Below the pieces are notes generated by a model, which did no database searches, was not told the DNA's origin, and saw only the letters and a program-made list of their open reading frames with translations. DNA of 64,000 nt from Bremia lactucae. Its lineage: Eukaryota > Oomycota > Peronosporomycetes > Peronosporales > Peronosporaceae. Each line of letters starts with the position of its first letter. Position 1 is the first letter of the stretch. A program made the translations under genes and the position numbers. Positions 43,202 through 54,733 of the stretch are shown here, piece by piece. The stretch spans positions 12,809,711 to 12,873,710 of the forward strand of contig NC_090610.1 in the NCBI RefSeq assembly GCF_004359215.1. Reading direction: 5' to 3'.

Positions 43202-46058
43202 AGCAAGCCAACGTAAAGCACTGGGTGTGTACGCAACTTGCTGGGAAGGTTTAGCGTAAGCTAGGCCCTTCTTGGCCACGATCGTAAATGGTCCAATAAA
43301 GCGCGGGCGCAACTTGGTCTTGAAGACCGCGGAAACCAAGTTGGTAGGTAGGTTTTTAGCGTTTAGTAAAACTCGGTCTCCGACCATATAAGAATAAATA
43401 CAGCTTCTGCCTTTGGCATCTGCTTGTTCGTTTTGTTTGTCTTCGCTATCAGCCATCGTATCCCTTACATGTCGTAAGACACTAAATCGCGTCGCGAGAA
43501 ACTCGCTTACTTGTTTTCGAACGGTAACAGGGCTGATATCAGCAAGCCTATCGGCCAATTATCCCTCGCCAAGCCCTGAACCACGCAGTGGTATCGTTTG
43601 TGGAACGGCGGGTGGGTAAGACCGTTTATGTAAAACGGAGTATAGCCTGTAGAGGCATGAACAGCGTTATTTAACGCAAATTCCACTACTGGGAGCATTG
43701 AGCTCCTGCGCTTTGGTGTCTGAGCACACACGCTGCGTAAAACGTCTTTAGTGACGCGATTGACACGTTCGGTTTGACCATCGGTCTGCGGATGGTCCGC
43801 AGTGGACATATCCAATCTGGTGCCAACCACTCGGAAAATTGATTTTCAGAATTTACCCGTGAAACGGGGATCCCGATCAGAGACAATTGTCACTGGCAAA
43901 CCATGTTGTCGAAACACGCGATCGATAAACAGCTTAGCTGTACCCTCTCACTATACCGGAGTCCTGGCTGTATCTTTCAGCAGCCCCAAAATAAAATCCA
44001 TACTAATGAACTCCCAGCATCCTATGGGGACGGGAAGACTCGTTAGTGGCGCAGCAGCATGTGCCGAGGGTTTAACCCGTTGGCACGTTTTGCATGTGCG
44101 AACATATGTGCTGACCCATTTAAAAAGTTAGGGCCACCATTAACTCTGGCTTATAGAGCCGTAGGTCTTTTCTCTACCGAGATGACCACCAAGGACAGTA
44201 TCGTGTCCCTCATTGAGGATCTGGTACTTCAAATCCTCATCATGAGGAACAACGACACGCGGAGGGTCCGCGATGTCTGTGCAATAAGAAAAAGCAACAG
44301 GTTGTTATCGATAGAAAATCGATGTAACCTTGCACGCAAACGTGCCGGCAATTTAATACCCTAATCCGAGTTCTTTAAAGCTCGTAGCAGAGCTACACAC
44401 TGTTCATTCTTGGCGTAAGCCGAACGGATTAATTCATGAATAGGTGACGAGATAGTCGTCAAATGAGAAACCTCATAATCCGGCCTGCGTGATAATGCAT
44501 CGGCCAAAGCATTTTGCTTGCCGGGTTTATACTTCACCTCGAAGTTGTATTCCACAAAAAAAGGATAGCCATCGGGCCATTCTCTGTGAGAGATGGGGCG
44601 GCTTGGTCGCCGTGCGTAACGACGCGTGATCTGTATAAATCACAAACGGCTTAGAGCCGAGCAGATGAACTCTGAATTTGACGAGACCATACTTCATAGC
44701 AAATAACTCTTTGTCATGAACTGGGTAGCTCTTTTAAGCACCTTTAAGCTGTCTAGACTCGAACGCAGTAACACGTTCATGCCCATCAACATCTGTTTGT
44801 AACAGAGCACTGCCAATGGCAAAAAAAAAATCTGATGCGTCACAGACGACACTGAAAGGCCAATTTGGGTTTGGCAGTGCCAGAATCGGGGCATGGATAA
44901 GACTATCCTTAACTGCTCGAAAAGCATTATTTTCGGTGCTAGTCCAGCACCATTCCGCATCCTTTTTAAGGTTATTAGATAATGGCGTAGCCATATCAGC
45001 GTAATTTTTGTTATATTTGTGTAAATAATTGGCGAGACCCAACCACTTACGCAAATACTGGTTTTTATCTAAATACTGGTTTTTAGGAACGGCCAATCTA
45101 CTATGGCTTTTACCTTAGCGGGATCCGCTCTAAGGCCTCGCTTTCCAATGAAGCATCCTAAAAAAGGACTTTCGTCTGCGCCAAAAATGCATTTAGATGC
45201 ATTGGCATACAATTTGTTTGTGCGCATGCACTCGAGCACTGCTCGCAAATGGTCTAAATGGTTTTCCATATCCGACCGACCCTGCTCCGCACGACTATGG
45301 ACAAAAATGTCATCGAAATAAGTCTGTGCATAACCTCGATGAGGGCGAAACAGTTGCGTCACTAGACGATTAAATGTTGCCGGGGCGTTGGAAAGCCCTT
45401 GTGGCATAACCAGCCACTCCCATAACATGCCGCTTGGGGTGCTAACCGCTGTAAGCGGAAATCACTAGGTCGCATGAGCAATTTGACTAAGCCAAGTGCA
45501 TTATTCATCGTACATCCCACCCAATTGCTCTAGACAATTTCCTTGCTAGGAATGGGGTTTTGTGCTCGATTAGGCTTTTTGACACAAAATGTCGGTGTCG
45601 AATGGAGAGATTTTCTCTCGCCAGCCTCGTGCTTAGCACGGAAGAATTGTCAATGTCGTCACATTGTTTATTTATAAGGGCCACTGTCGTGTAACACAGT
45701 ATTTAGTTCCACGAGCCAAGTCATTTTTTGATAAACACCTTTATCTGGAAGTAAGACAGATGGGGCTTTCGTAGACACCACATCTTGGAATTCCTTAACT
45801 AAGGATTAGATTGAGTACGTCGGATCTTTCAGGATCGATGATCCACTCCGCGCATTTAGTGTCCTCCAGGACGAATCCGTTTAGGAGCGATGATGAGTTT
45901 AACTCAATATTCGGTCGAATCACCACCACTTCAGACAATTCACCAGCCTTTAAGGCTCGGCAACAGACATTTCGTCTTGCTCTAAAAGACTGCTCTTGGT
46001 TGTCATCTCGGTAGAGAAAAGACCTACGGCTCCGTGAGCCAGATTTATTGGTGGCCAA
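42722..46058 (-). pseudogene. Pol of D2: RT, RNase H, integrase, GPY/F, chromodomain
   Basis: Minus strand: linker 46058-45795, RT 45428-45069 (LSNAPATFNRLVTQLF; TYFDDIFVHSRAEQG, intact YxDD-type box; KLYANASKCIFGADESPFLG), RNase H 45096-44361 (VVCDASDFFFAIGSALLQ; KQNALADALSRRP), integrase 44350-43507 (DMSTADHPQTDGQTERVNRV), GPY/F 43400-43200 (RFIGPFTIVAKKG; HPVLYVGLLKPYRDP), chromodomain 42931-42722 (QYQYLVKWLGYLSSENSWEF). The chromodomain and much of RNase H are readable; other parts are frameshifted. Confidence 0.8.
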
Positions 46059-46059
46059 G

Positions 46060-46880
46060 CTCTACAAATAGGTAAGCTCATACGTTCGCAGATGCGAAAC
46101 TTGCCAACTAGTTAAACCTTCGGCTCATGCCGCGGCATCACTGGCCAGCCAGCCCGTACCCAAAAGGTGTTGGGAGTCCATTAGTATGGTTTTGTGTTTG
46201 GCCATCCGGAAGAATCGGCCGGTAACACAGGTATCGTTGTCTTTGTTAGCCGGTTGAGAAAACGGCTCATTTAGCGGCTGTGCGAGATTGGTCTAGGTAC
46301 ACCAAGGATGTTCATTGATCGCATGTTTCGCCAACACGGTTTGCCTTTGGCAATTATCTCTGATCGAGACCCGCGTTTCACGGGTTAATTCTGGAAATCG
46401 ATTTTCGAGTGCTTGGCACCAGATTAGACATGTCCACAGCGGACTATCCGCAGGCCGATGGTCAAACTGAACGTGTCAGCCGTGTCATTGAAGACGTTCT
46501 GCGCAGTGGGTACCAAAGCGCTGAAGCGCAATGCTCCCGGTAGTGGCGTTTGCGTTAAATAACGCTGACCATGCCTCTACAGGCTATACTTCGCTCTACG
46601 TAAATGATCTTCCATACACACACGTTCCATAAAAGGTACCACTACATGGTTCAGGGCTTGGAAGTTAGGGAAGAATTAGCCAAAAGGCTTGCTGATATCA
46701 GTTCTGTTACCGTTCATAGAAATGTAAGCAAATTTCTTGAAACACGAGTTCGCGTCTTGTGCGTGACACAGTGGCTAATAGCCAAGACTAACAGAAAGAA
46801 CAAGCGATGGGCACAAGTTGATATGATTCTTTTGCGGTCGGAGACCGAGTTTTTCTAAAGCTTTTTGCGGTCTTAAGACC
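46060..46880 (+). pseudogene. Inverted integrase fragment at the duplication junction
   Basis: Plus strand, frameshifted integrase from the zinc region (CETCQLVKPSAHAAA near 46095) through MSTADYPQADGQTERVSRV (about 46430-46485) and HASTGYTSLYVNDLPY to the GDRVFLK start of the GPY/F region at 46850. The flanking pol copies are on minus, so this piece is flipped. It ends about 20 bp before the D3 aORF. Confidence 0.7.
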
Positions 46881-46902
46881 AAATTGCACCGGTGCCTGAT
46901 TA

Positions 46903-47891
46903 AACCATGGACGAGCGTCTCAAAGAGATCGCGGGTCACAGCTTGGCCAGCTGGACCTCCGGTGAAACGGCGAGAGCGCCAGAGGAGATCGCTACTCGCG
47001 ACGCTCTTCATGAGCAATACATTACGCCAAAGTTAATGAGCGAAGTCAGTATCTGACGCGATTTCGTGATCAAGCCCGTGGGGCTTCGGTGACCTCAATG
47101 AGGAAGATTCCGATCGTTTTGTTTCCAAACGAAACAAGGAGTGAAAACATAGTCTCATTTGAGAACTGAGTTCATCGAGCCCGCCACCTCCGTAATAGTT
47201 ACAATATCAGAGATTTTGCGGATGCGGCTGATGTTCGGTTGGAACGAAAGCTTCGCTTTGATTTCGCCAAGCTTAAGGCCAAAGTCCAGTTACGTTCGGC
47301 ATTTATGCCACAAAACGAAGAAAGGCCTAGCCGATATTTCAGTGCTTCGGTTGATCGTACAACCATGGATTCGAAGACGCACTGGGGCTATAGGTCCACC
47401 TAATCCTACGTCTAGTGGTGGAAAGCGTCGTTTGACGCGAGTTGACCCTAAGCCTGGAGCTCAAAAGTCAACGGCGCACGGGCAATCTTGCCAAAGAGGT
47501 ACCTGAAACTCCCAAGAGTTTTCAGAAGAGGAGTACCCTAGCCACTTCACCAGATGCTGGTGTTGGCCCTTAGACGACGACGTAGCTTTAAAGGCTTCTT
47601 CACGTAAAATCGAAGGTTCCCCCGCGCATCAAGCAGCGCGGGAGGGAACGAAATCTCGATGGAAGCATTTATGCTCTAAGGCACGAGAAGCAACTTCTTC
47701 GTGAGGTCCTTGCTCGGGTTGAGAGCTCTTTTGAGGTGGTTTGGGGCCGTCGTTTATCGCTGGAGCGTCAGCAGCCTCGTTTAAAGGACCAGCTGGACAT
47801 CCTGGTGAGGATACAGCAACCTGGAGCACGACCGCCTGTCACGGCGCAATCGCCTTCAAGTCCACGTGGGAAGGGTACCGATACGGTTTAA
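46903..47891 (+). pseudogene. aORF of D3, N-terminally truncated
   Basis: Plus strand, begins inside the protein at DERLKEIAGHSLASWTSGET and follows D2 to the stop TAA at 47889-47891. Markers: IRRRTGAIGPPNPTSSGGKR in shifted frames, then the coiled-coil tail near 47640-47790 with CATCAAGCAGCG as in D1. It is visibly more diverged from D2 (many substitutions) than the neighbouring integrase/RT copies are from each other. Confidence 0.6.
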
Positions 47892-50580
47892 GCAAGCAAA
47901 CGTAGAACACTGGGTGTGTGTGCAGCTTGCTAGGAAGGTTAAGCGTATAAGCTAGGTCCTTCTTGGCCACGACCGTAAATGGTCCAATAAAGCACAGGCG
48001 CAATTTGGTCTTAAAGACCGTGGAAACGAAGTTGGTAGGTAGATTTTAAGCGTTTAATAAAGCTCGGTCTCCGACCATATAAAGAATTAATACAGCTTCT
48101 GCCTTTGGTATCTGCTTGTTCTTTTTGTTTGCCTTGGCTATCAGTCATCGTATCCCTTACATGTTCTAAGACACTTATCGCGTCGCGAGAAACTCGCTTA
48201 CTTGTTTCCGAAGGTAATAGGGCTGATATTAGCAAGCCTATCGGCTAATTCTCCCCCACCAAGCCCTGAACCACGCAGTGGTACCGTTAATGGAACGCGT
48301 GGGTGAGTGAGACCGTTGACATAGAACGGAGTATAGCCTGTAGAGGCATGTAAAGCGTTATTGAACGCAAACTCCACCACTGGGAGCATGAAGCTCCAGC
48401 GCTTTGGTGTCTGAGCACACACGCTGCGTAAAACGTCTTTAGTGACGCGATTGACACGTTCGGTTTGACCATCGGTCTGCGGATGGTCCGCAGTGGACAT
48501 ATCCAATCTGGTGCCAACCACTCGGAAAATTGATTTTCAGAATTTACCCGTGAAACGGGGATCCCGATCAGAGACAATTGTCACTGGCAAACCATGTTGT
48601 CGAAACACGCGATCGATAAACAGCTTAGCTGTACCCTCTCACTATACCGGAGTCCTGGCTGTATCTTTCAGCAGCCCCAAAATAAAATCCATACTAATGA
48701 ACTCCCAGCATCCTATGGGGACGGGAAGACTCGTTAGTGGCGCAGCAGCATGTGCCGAGGGTTTAACCCGTTGGCACGTTTCGCATGTGCGAACATATGT
48801 GCTGACCCATTTAAAAAGTTAGGGCCACCATTAACTCTGGCTTATAGAGCCGTAGGTCTTTTCTCTACCGAGATGACCACCAAGGACAGTATCGTGTCCC
48901 TCATTGAGGATCTGGTACTTCAAATCCTCATCATGAGGAACAACGACACGCGGAGGGTCCGCGATGTCTGTGCAATAAAAAAAAGCAACAGGTTGTTATC
49001 GATAGAAAATCGATGTAACCTTGCACGCAAACGTGCCGGCAATTTAATACCCTAATCCGAGTTCTTTAAAGCTCGTAGCAGAGCTACACACTGTTCATTC
49101 TTGGCGTAAGCCGAACGGATTAATTCATGAATAGGTGACGAGATAGTCGTCAAATGAGAAACCTCATAATCCGGCCTGCGTGATAATGCATCGGCCAAAG
49201 CATTTTGCTTGCCGGGTTTATACTTCACCTCGAAGTTGTATTCCACAAAAAAAGGATAGCCATCGGGCCATTCTCTGTGAGAGATGGGGCGGCTTGGTCG
49301 CCGTGCGTAACGACGCGTGATCTGTATAAATCACAAACGGCTTAGAGCCGAGCAGATGAACTCTGAATTTGACGAGACCATACTTCATAGCAAATAACTC
49401 TTTGTCATGAACTGGGTAGCTCTTTTAAGCACCTTTAAGCTGTCTAGACTCGAACGCAGTAACACGTTCATGCCCATCAACATCTGTTTGTAACAGAGCA
49501 CTGCCAATGGCAAAAAAAAATCTGATGCGTCACAGACGACACTGAAAGGCCAATTTGGGTTTGGCAGTGCCAGAATCGGGGCATGGATAAGACTATCCTT
49601 AACTGCTCGAAAAGCATTATTTTCGGTGCTAGTCCAGCACCATTCCGCATCCTTTTTAAGGTTATTAGATAATGGCGTAGCCATATCAGCGTAATTTTTG
49701 TTATATTTGTGTAAATAATTGGCGAGACCCAACCACTTACGCAAATACTGGTTTTTATCTAAATACTGGTTTTTAGGAACGGCCAATCTACTATGGCTTT
49801 TACCTTAGCGGGATCCGCTCTAAGGCCTCGCTTTCCAATGAAGCATCCTAAAAAAGGACTTTCGTCTGCGCCAAAAATGCATTTAGATGCATTGGCATAC
49901 AATTTGTTTGTGCGCATGCACTCGAGCACTGCTCGCAAATGGTCTAAAGGGTTTTCCACATCCGACCGACCCTGCTCCGCACGACTATGGACAAAAATGT
50001 TATCGAAATAAGTCCGTGCATAACCTCGATGAGGGCGAAACAGTTGCGTCACTAGACGATTAAGTGTTGCCGGGGCGTTGGAAAGCCCTTGTGGCATAAC
50101 CAGCCACTACCATAACAAGCCGCTTGGGGTGCTAACCGCTGTAAGCGGGATATCACTAGCTCGCATGAGCAATTGGTACTAAACATCGACTAAGTCAAGT
50201 GCACTGTACATTGTACATCCCGCCATATTGCTCTAAAGAACATCCTTTCTAGGAATGGAGATTTGTGCTGGTATAGTAGCAGCATTAAGCTTATTAGAAG
50301 TATGTACAATGCGCCATTTACCATTTGGCTTTTTGACACAAAATGTCGGTGTCGAATGAGGAGATTTGCTCTCTCGTACCATTCCAGCCTCGTGCTTAGC
50401 AAGGAAGAAATCGTCAATGACGTCACACTGCTCCCTTGGTGAAGGCCATTGTGTTGAGACACACAGTATTTGGTTCCCGAAAACCAAGTCAATTTCATGA
50501 CGAACACCTCTATCCGGAGGTAAAACATATGGTGGATTGGTACACACCACATATTGGAATTCCTTAATCAAGAAATAAAA
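47629..50580 (-). pseudogene. Pol of D3: RT, RNase H, integrase, GPY/F
   Basis: Minus strand. RT N-terminus 50571-50190 (EIDLVFGNQILCVSTQ; ESKSPHSTPTFCVKKPNGKW), RT palm 50097-49759 where the catalytic box reads TYFDNIFVHSR: the second Asp is Asn, unlike D2. RNase H 49786-49052, integrase 48900-48200, GPY/F and linker 48235-47629. The part 48490-50170 is nearly identical to 43800-45480. Confidence 0.8.
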
Positions 50581-50599
50581 TGGATCCGTAGATCTTTAA

Positions 50600-51830
50600 A
50601 GGTCGATGACCCACTCCACGCACTTAGTGCAGCTTTTGTGTCATTCAGGACAGCTTCGTCCATAGGTGACGATGGATTTAACTTAGTCGTCGTCGAATGA
50701 CCGCCATTTCAGATAAGTCACCAGCTTTTAAGGCTCGACCGCACACTCATCAATAGACATTTCGTCTTGCTCTAAAAGAGCATGTAACGAGGGGATTGCC
50801 GCAAGGCTAACTTTCCCCTCAATCTTACTGGTTACGCCATTTACAAGCGTATGTACTTGCTCACTCGTATCACTTTGTGAGGGTATACACGCTTCGTGTC
50901 CACCCAGTCTTGGAGTGGAAAAAATACGCTTTTTAGAGGCCGGGACATTCACGTCCCCGAGTTTTCCAGTCTGTATTGGTTCTATACAAGACATGGTGTC
51001 TAATTTGTCATCCGACAAGGAGTTAGGCAATACAACTTCCTTTTTGAGCGAACGTTTACGTGTCGCTTCACGTGCATTAGGAGGGTTTGACCTAAATGCC
51101 CTGGCAAACTGCCAATAGTGTCACTATTGACACTCAGTATGGTGCCACCTCTGCCGACCAGACTCGGTGGACTTCGACGTGCCACTCCACGTATCTCAGG
51201 GATATTGCACCCTTGATGATTCGGCCTTAGGCCAACAATGCTTTCAGCATTTAGTGAATCGTTATTATAACGAGTGTCACTCGACGGAGTACGTGCCGTT
51301 TCACTTATTTCTGCTGAGTCGGGCTCAGAATTAATGTTTTTAACATTAGAGTTTATTAACTCAGACATGCCAATGTCTAAAACATTGACAAACGCATTCA
51401 ATGATCCGCGCCAATAGCGCTTTGTTGCCTAGCAAAGGTGGTTCATGACTACAAAACTTTGCAAAGAACAATGCGCGTGACGCCTAAGGGTCTTAGACCT
51501 CCAATCGATCCATGGCTCATGGTGTTCTAACCAGGCCATACCAAGGATGAGATCTCGAATCCAAAATAAGGACGAGACAGCGTTCCATACTGTCAAAGTC
51601 CAGAAACTTTATACCTAAGTTCAATGGAACTTTGGGGACAGTGCCCCGAGTCCCAGTCGCTAAGCGAACAGTGATTGTATCACCTTCATGCGCTCTAAGC
51701 GCCTCAACGTATTGTTGACATCCTTCAAGAAAAAGGCCTCGAGCATAATTGCAAGACGCTCCTGAGTCAATTTAAATTGACCACGGCTTATCAAAGCCCT
51801 TTACAGTCGCTTGAGCGACTAGCAAGCCAG
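50600..51830 (-). pseudogene. Protease and protease-RT linker of the D element
   Basis: Near 51775 on minus a DSGASCNYARGLFLEG motif gives the retropepsin active site, followed by VRLATGTRGTVPKVPLNLGI. The linker 51401-50728 reads MSELINSNVKNINSEPDSAE and RIFSTPRLGGHEACIPSQ: acidic, Ser-rich and without a known fold. Frames are broken in at least three places. Confidence 0.65.
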
Positions 51831-51899
51831 GCCTGTACTCTCGCCCCGTGCCATTGAGCACCGAGCTAATTGGGGCTAGGTTCTGTTTATTCTCGCCTC

Positions 51900-52930
51900 C
51901 TTGAGGTTCAACAGAGCCTAGGTCTTCCCCAGTAGGGCACCCCGCACCTACTGGGTATCGACGTTTTCCCGCACCGTACCAGATCTCTGGTATAGGTCGG
52001 AGTTGGAGCTCTTTCGAGCTCTACGCGAATTTCGAAGAGGGCAGGCAGGGCGTAAATGTTTCGTGCTTCCGCACATATAACATCTACGGATGGGCTTATG
52101 TTATTCCACAGCTTGAAGAGCCTCTTCTCATTCCTCAACGAGGCTAAAAATTTTAGGTTCCGCTCTATTAGACGGTACCCATGTGCTCGAAGAGCTTATT
52201 CGGTAAACAGGCGTGCTAACGCGAGCAGACTTAAAGTCAAACTCGGCGCGTAGCGCTAGGCAACTGCCTCTTCGAACGTAGCCAGATGAAATCGGAATAA
52301 TTCCGTCCGGGTAACGCCCTCATTTAGTCCCCCAAAGATTGTTACAACAATTGCTTCTTGCACCGGGTCTTGATGCATAGATGCAATGAGAGTTCTCAAC
52401 TCCTGGACAAAGTCCCCTAGGGTTCTTTTACCCTGTCGAGTCGCTAGGAGCCGTGCTCGCATGCTGATCAGGCGGTGCAAACATGCTCGTCATTTGCTGT
52501 TTAGCGATCCCATGAGGGAAACGTCGTTTATGGACGTGCTGCACGATAGTGCCCATTCCATGGCTCTACCTCCAAGTTTGGAAATGGCTATAGCCACTTT
52601 TGTCGTTCTGTTAAGAACAAGGCGGAATCAATGGACATTTCCATCTGCTTAATCCAGAAAGGGAGATTTTCTCCCTCTTTTCCCTCAAATGTCTTCACTT
52701 ACAGTTAGAAGGCGAGCCCTCGGCTCTGAGTCAGGTACAGAGATGTACCGGGTTGGCATAGATGCCGCTAAATGGTCCTGTACCTGACCGATCAGGGAGG
52801 CTTCGTACCGAAGGACCTCTGGTCCTTGGGAAATAATAAATTCCACGTGCTCAAGCCCGAATAAGATTTTGAACTTGTCATAAGCGGCGCGTTGCGCTTC
52901 TGGCAATTCTGGAACCTCTTCCATTTTCTT
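51900..52930 (-). pseudogene. Gag of the D element
   Basis: Minus strand, start near 52924 (MEEVPELPEAQRAAYDKFKI). The capsid core at 52480-52256 has RLLATRQGKRTLGDFVQELR and VVTIFGGLNEGVTRTELFRF, the Retrotrans_gag pattern. The region 52138-51908 should hold the zinc knuckle, but I could not read a clean CCHC. About 55 bp of leader separate it from the 5' LTR. Confidence 0.65.
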
Positions 52931-52965
52931 GAGAAATTAGTCTTGTAAAGACTCATGCGTAGATT

Positions 52966-52983
52966 GACTACGAGTGCTACCAG
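52966..52983 (-). other. Primer-binding site of the D element
   Basis: On minus, two bases after the LTR end (GCTACA, then CC), the sequence TGGTAGCACTCGTAG begins. TGGTAGCA is complementary to a tRNA 3' end of the form TGCTACCA, as in many initiator-methionine tRNAs. Only the first eight bases are a convincing match. Confidence 0.5.
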
Positions 52984-52984
52984 G

Positions 52985-53465
52985 TGTAGCGGAGCTACCT
53001 CGCTCCTAAAGTCAGAGGAAGACTTTCAGACTCAGAGAGTCACTTAGTTCTATTGAACTAATGGGTTTAGCAACTCAGGGAGTCGTACAAGCTATCAAAG
53101 CTTAAGGAATCCTAGTTCAAGGGATTCAGGGTTCGTAGAACCAAGTGGCAACTAGTGCTCAAGAGGATATACCTTAGAAAGGCTTCTATCTCTTACAGAT
53201 CAATGCGCAAGCCTTAGGAAGGCACTTAAAGCTTTAAGATCAGAAGGGACTGAACTTTATTTAATTATTTAAATCTAAAATCTTACCCTAGCTAATTAAA
53301 ATAGATTTTGGCCGCCAGATTTATATCTGGCGGCGACCACATTTATTAACCATAATAAATGGGATTTAAGTAACTAACTATTTTAAAATTAGAAAAAAGC
53401 GTATTTTACCCATAAAGTAAATGAACCACAACAACGGTTCTCCAACCGATGTGTGCCCCATTACA
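52985..53465 (-). repeat. 5' LTR of the 12.2-kb D element
   Basis: 481 bp, TGTAATGGGG to GCTACA on minus, followed by a primer-binding site and gag. Contains the same GCCGCCAGAT hairpin near 53312-53338 as the other two D LTRs. Confidence 0.9.
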
Positions 53466-54520
53466 AGCACTATGCATAGAATAAGCCAATTTTAAACTGA
53501 GGGGACTTTACCAAAAACGGAGGGAAGATTAACGATTCCCAATATTTAATTAGAGGGAATATAAAAGGTATACCAAAATAATTAACACGTAAAAAATATA
53601 CCAAATAATAAAAAAAAATACCAAAAGAATTACTTAGTAAAATAAATGTTTTACGTATGTATAATATACGTACGAGTACGCACAAGCTTGGGATCATGAA
53701 GATATGATTGAAGGCGTTGTTATTTAGCTATACTAAAGAGCGAAGGAAACTACAAACTTGTTTTAAATCAACCTCCTTAACTTTAGGGAAATGTTCTTTT
53801 CACCCCATGCAAAAACAAATTACGTCTCTGTCAACTTGATTTTTAGTAGTCAATCAGAAGCATTACGTATCGCGCTTTTTGCAGTTCCGGCGTTTCTATT
53901 CGTCGAGCAATGGCTTCCAATTTTGCCGTGGTCTCGGCTTTGCGGGGGTGCGATGGCGTATGATTGAAGCTTACCGATTAAGTCTATTACGATAGATCGC
54001 TTGTTCGTGCGACTACCTCTTGCGTCCCGTTACTAAATCACGGTCGTGAAAGAATTGGTTAGCGCCAAATCAGAAAGTGCGAAATTTGCCTTCAATGTGG
54101 TCATAATCGTAGGACCTGCCCGAGCAAGGACGCATGATTGTATGCTTCGTTATCTCTAGTACGTAGTGCATGACAATTAGAGGTTTTAAATCCAAAACTG
54201 GGTTTTTCCTCGCCATAAAAACAGAATATATGTATTAAATTAATGCGAATGATTGAATACAAGTTTGTAGTTTCCTTCGTTCTATAGTAAAGCTAAACAG
54301 CAACGCCTTCAATCATATCTCTTCATGATCCCAAGCTTGTGAATACTCGTACGTATATTAAACATGCGTGGTATATTTCTTTTATTTATTAATAATTTTG
54401 GTATATTTTAATACTTTTTTTTATTACCTTGATTAAAACCATTTACAAACTGTACAATTTTGTAGGTACTGGAAAAGCTGTCCTTTCTTTATTATATTGG
54501 TATAGTTGAATATTTTAAGG
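53466..54520 (+). mobile_element. Mutator-like (MULE) relic with long inverted repeats
   Basis: Arms at about 53652-53760 and 54260-54369 are imperfect reverse complements (shared CACAAGCTTGGGATCATGAA and TATGATTGAAGGCGTTG). AT-rich arm extensions reach about 53565 and 54440. In the core, plus 54063-54137 encodes a short frame RQIRKCEICLQCGHNRRTCP ending in TGA: a CX2CX4HX4C knuckle like that at the C-terminus of MULE transposases. The rest of the transposase is not readable. Outer boundaries are uncertain. Confidence 0.6.
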
Positions 54521-54521
54521 G

Positions 54522-54604
54522 ACCCAAGTTGCTATTTCCACCCAGCCACGTGGAATCTGATCAATCAGATTACTTGCTATTTGCCCCACCCAAGTTTGCT
54601 ATTT
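54522..54604 (+). repeat. Left arm of an inverted repeat flanking the next gene
   Basis: About 80 bp reading ACCCAAGTTGCTATTTCCAC and on to AAGTTTGCTATTTCCA; its reverse complement lies at 57200-57292 with roughly six differences. The arm itself holds two direct copies of CCCAAG(T)TTGCTATTTCCA. A further partial copy (AGAATCTGACCAATCAAATT) follows at 54611. Confidence 0.85.
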
Positions 54605-54733
54605 CCAGGTAGAATCTGACCAATCAAATTATGACGTCATTTCTATTGAAACAAAGTTAATTATAAAACAATCATTTTGTCGATGCAATTTTAAATATAA
54701 TAGTAATAAATCGAATATTCTTAAGGACCACAA

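Larger units (their letters stand above)
41287..53465 (-). mobile_element. Two-LTR Gypsy chromovirus of family D, rearranged, 12.2 kb
   Basis: Both LTRs are present on minus (53465-52985 and 41769-41287). By eye they differ at about 17 of 482 positions. The internal part holds gag, protease, RT, RNase H, integrase, GPY/F, chromodomain and the opposite-strand aORF. The pol-to-aORF section occurs twice with a period of about 4.69 kb (41880-45480 and 46570-50170), with a plus-strand integrase fragment at the junction. No matching 5-bp target duplication is seen (GTAAG on the left, AGCAC on the right). Confidence 0.8.

Noticed and set aside
53466..53700. Minus-strand hydrophobic frame (75 codons) as a small membrane protein
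   Set aside because: It lies in the AT-rich arm of the MULE relic; hydrophobicity follows from base composition.
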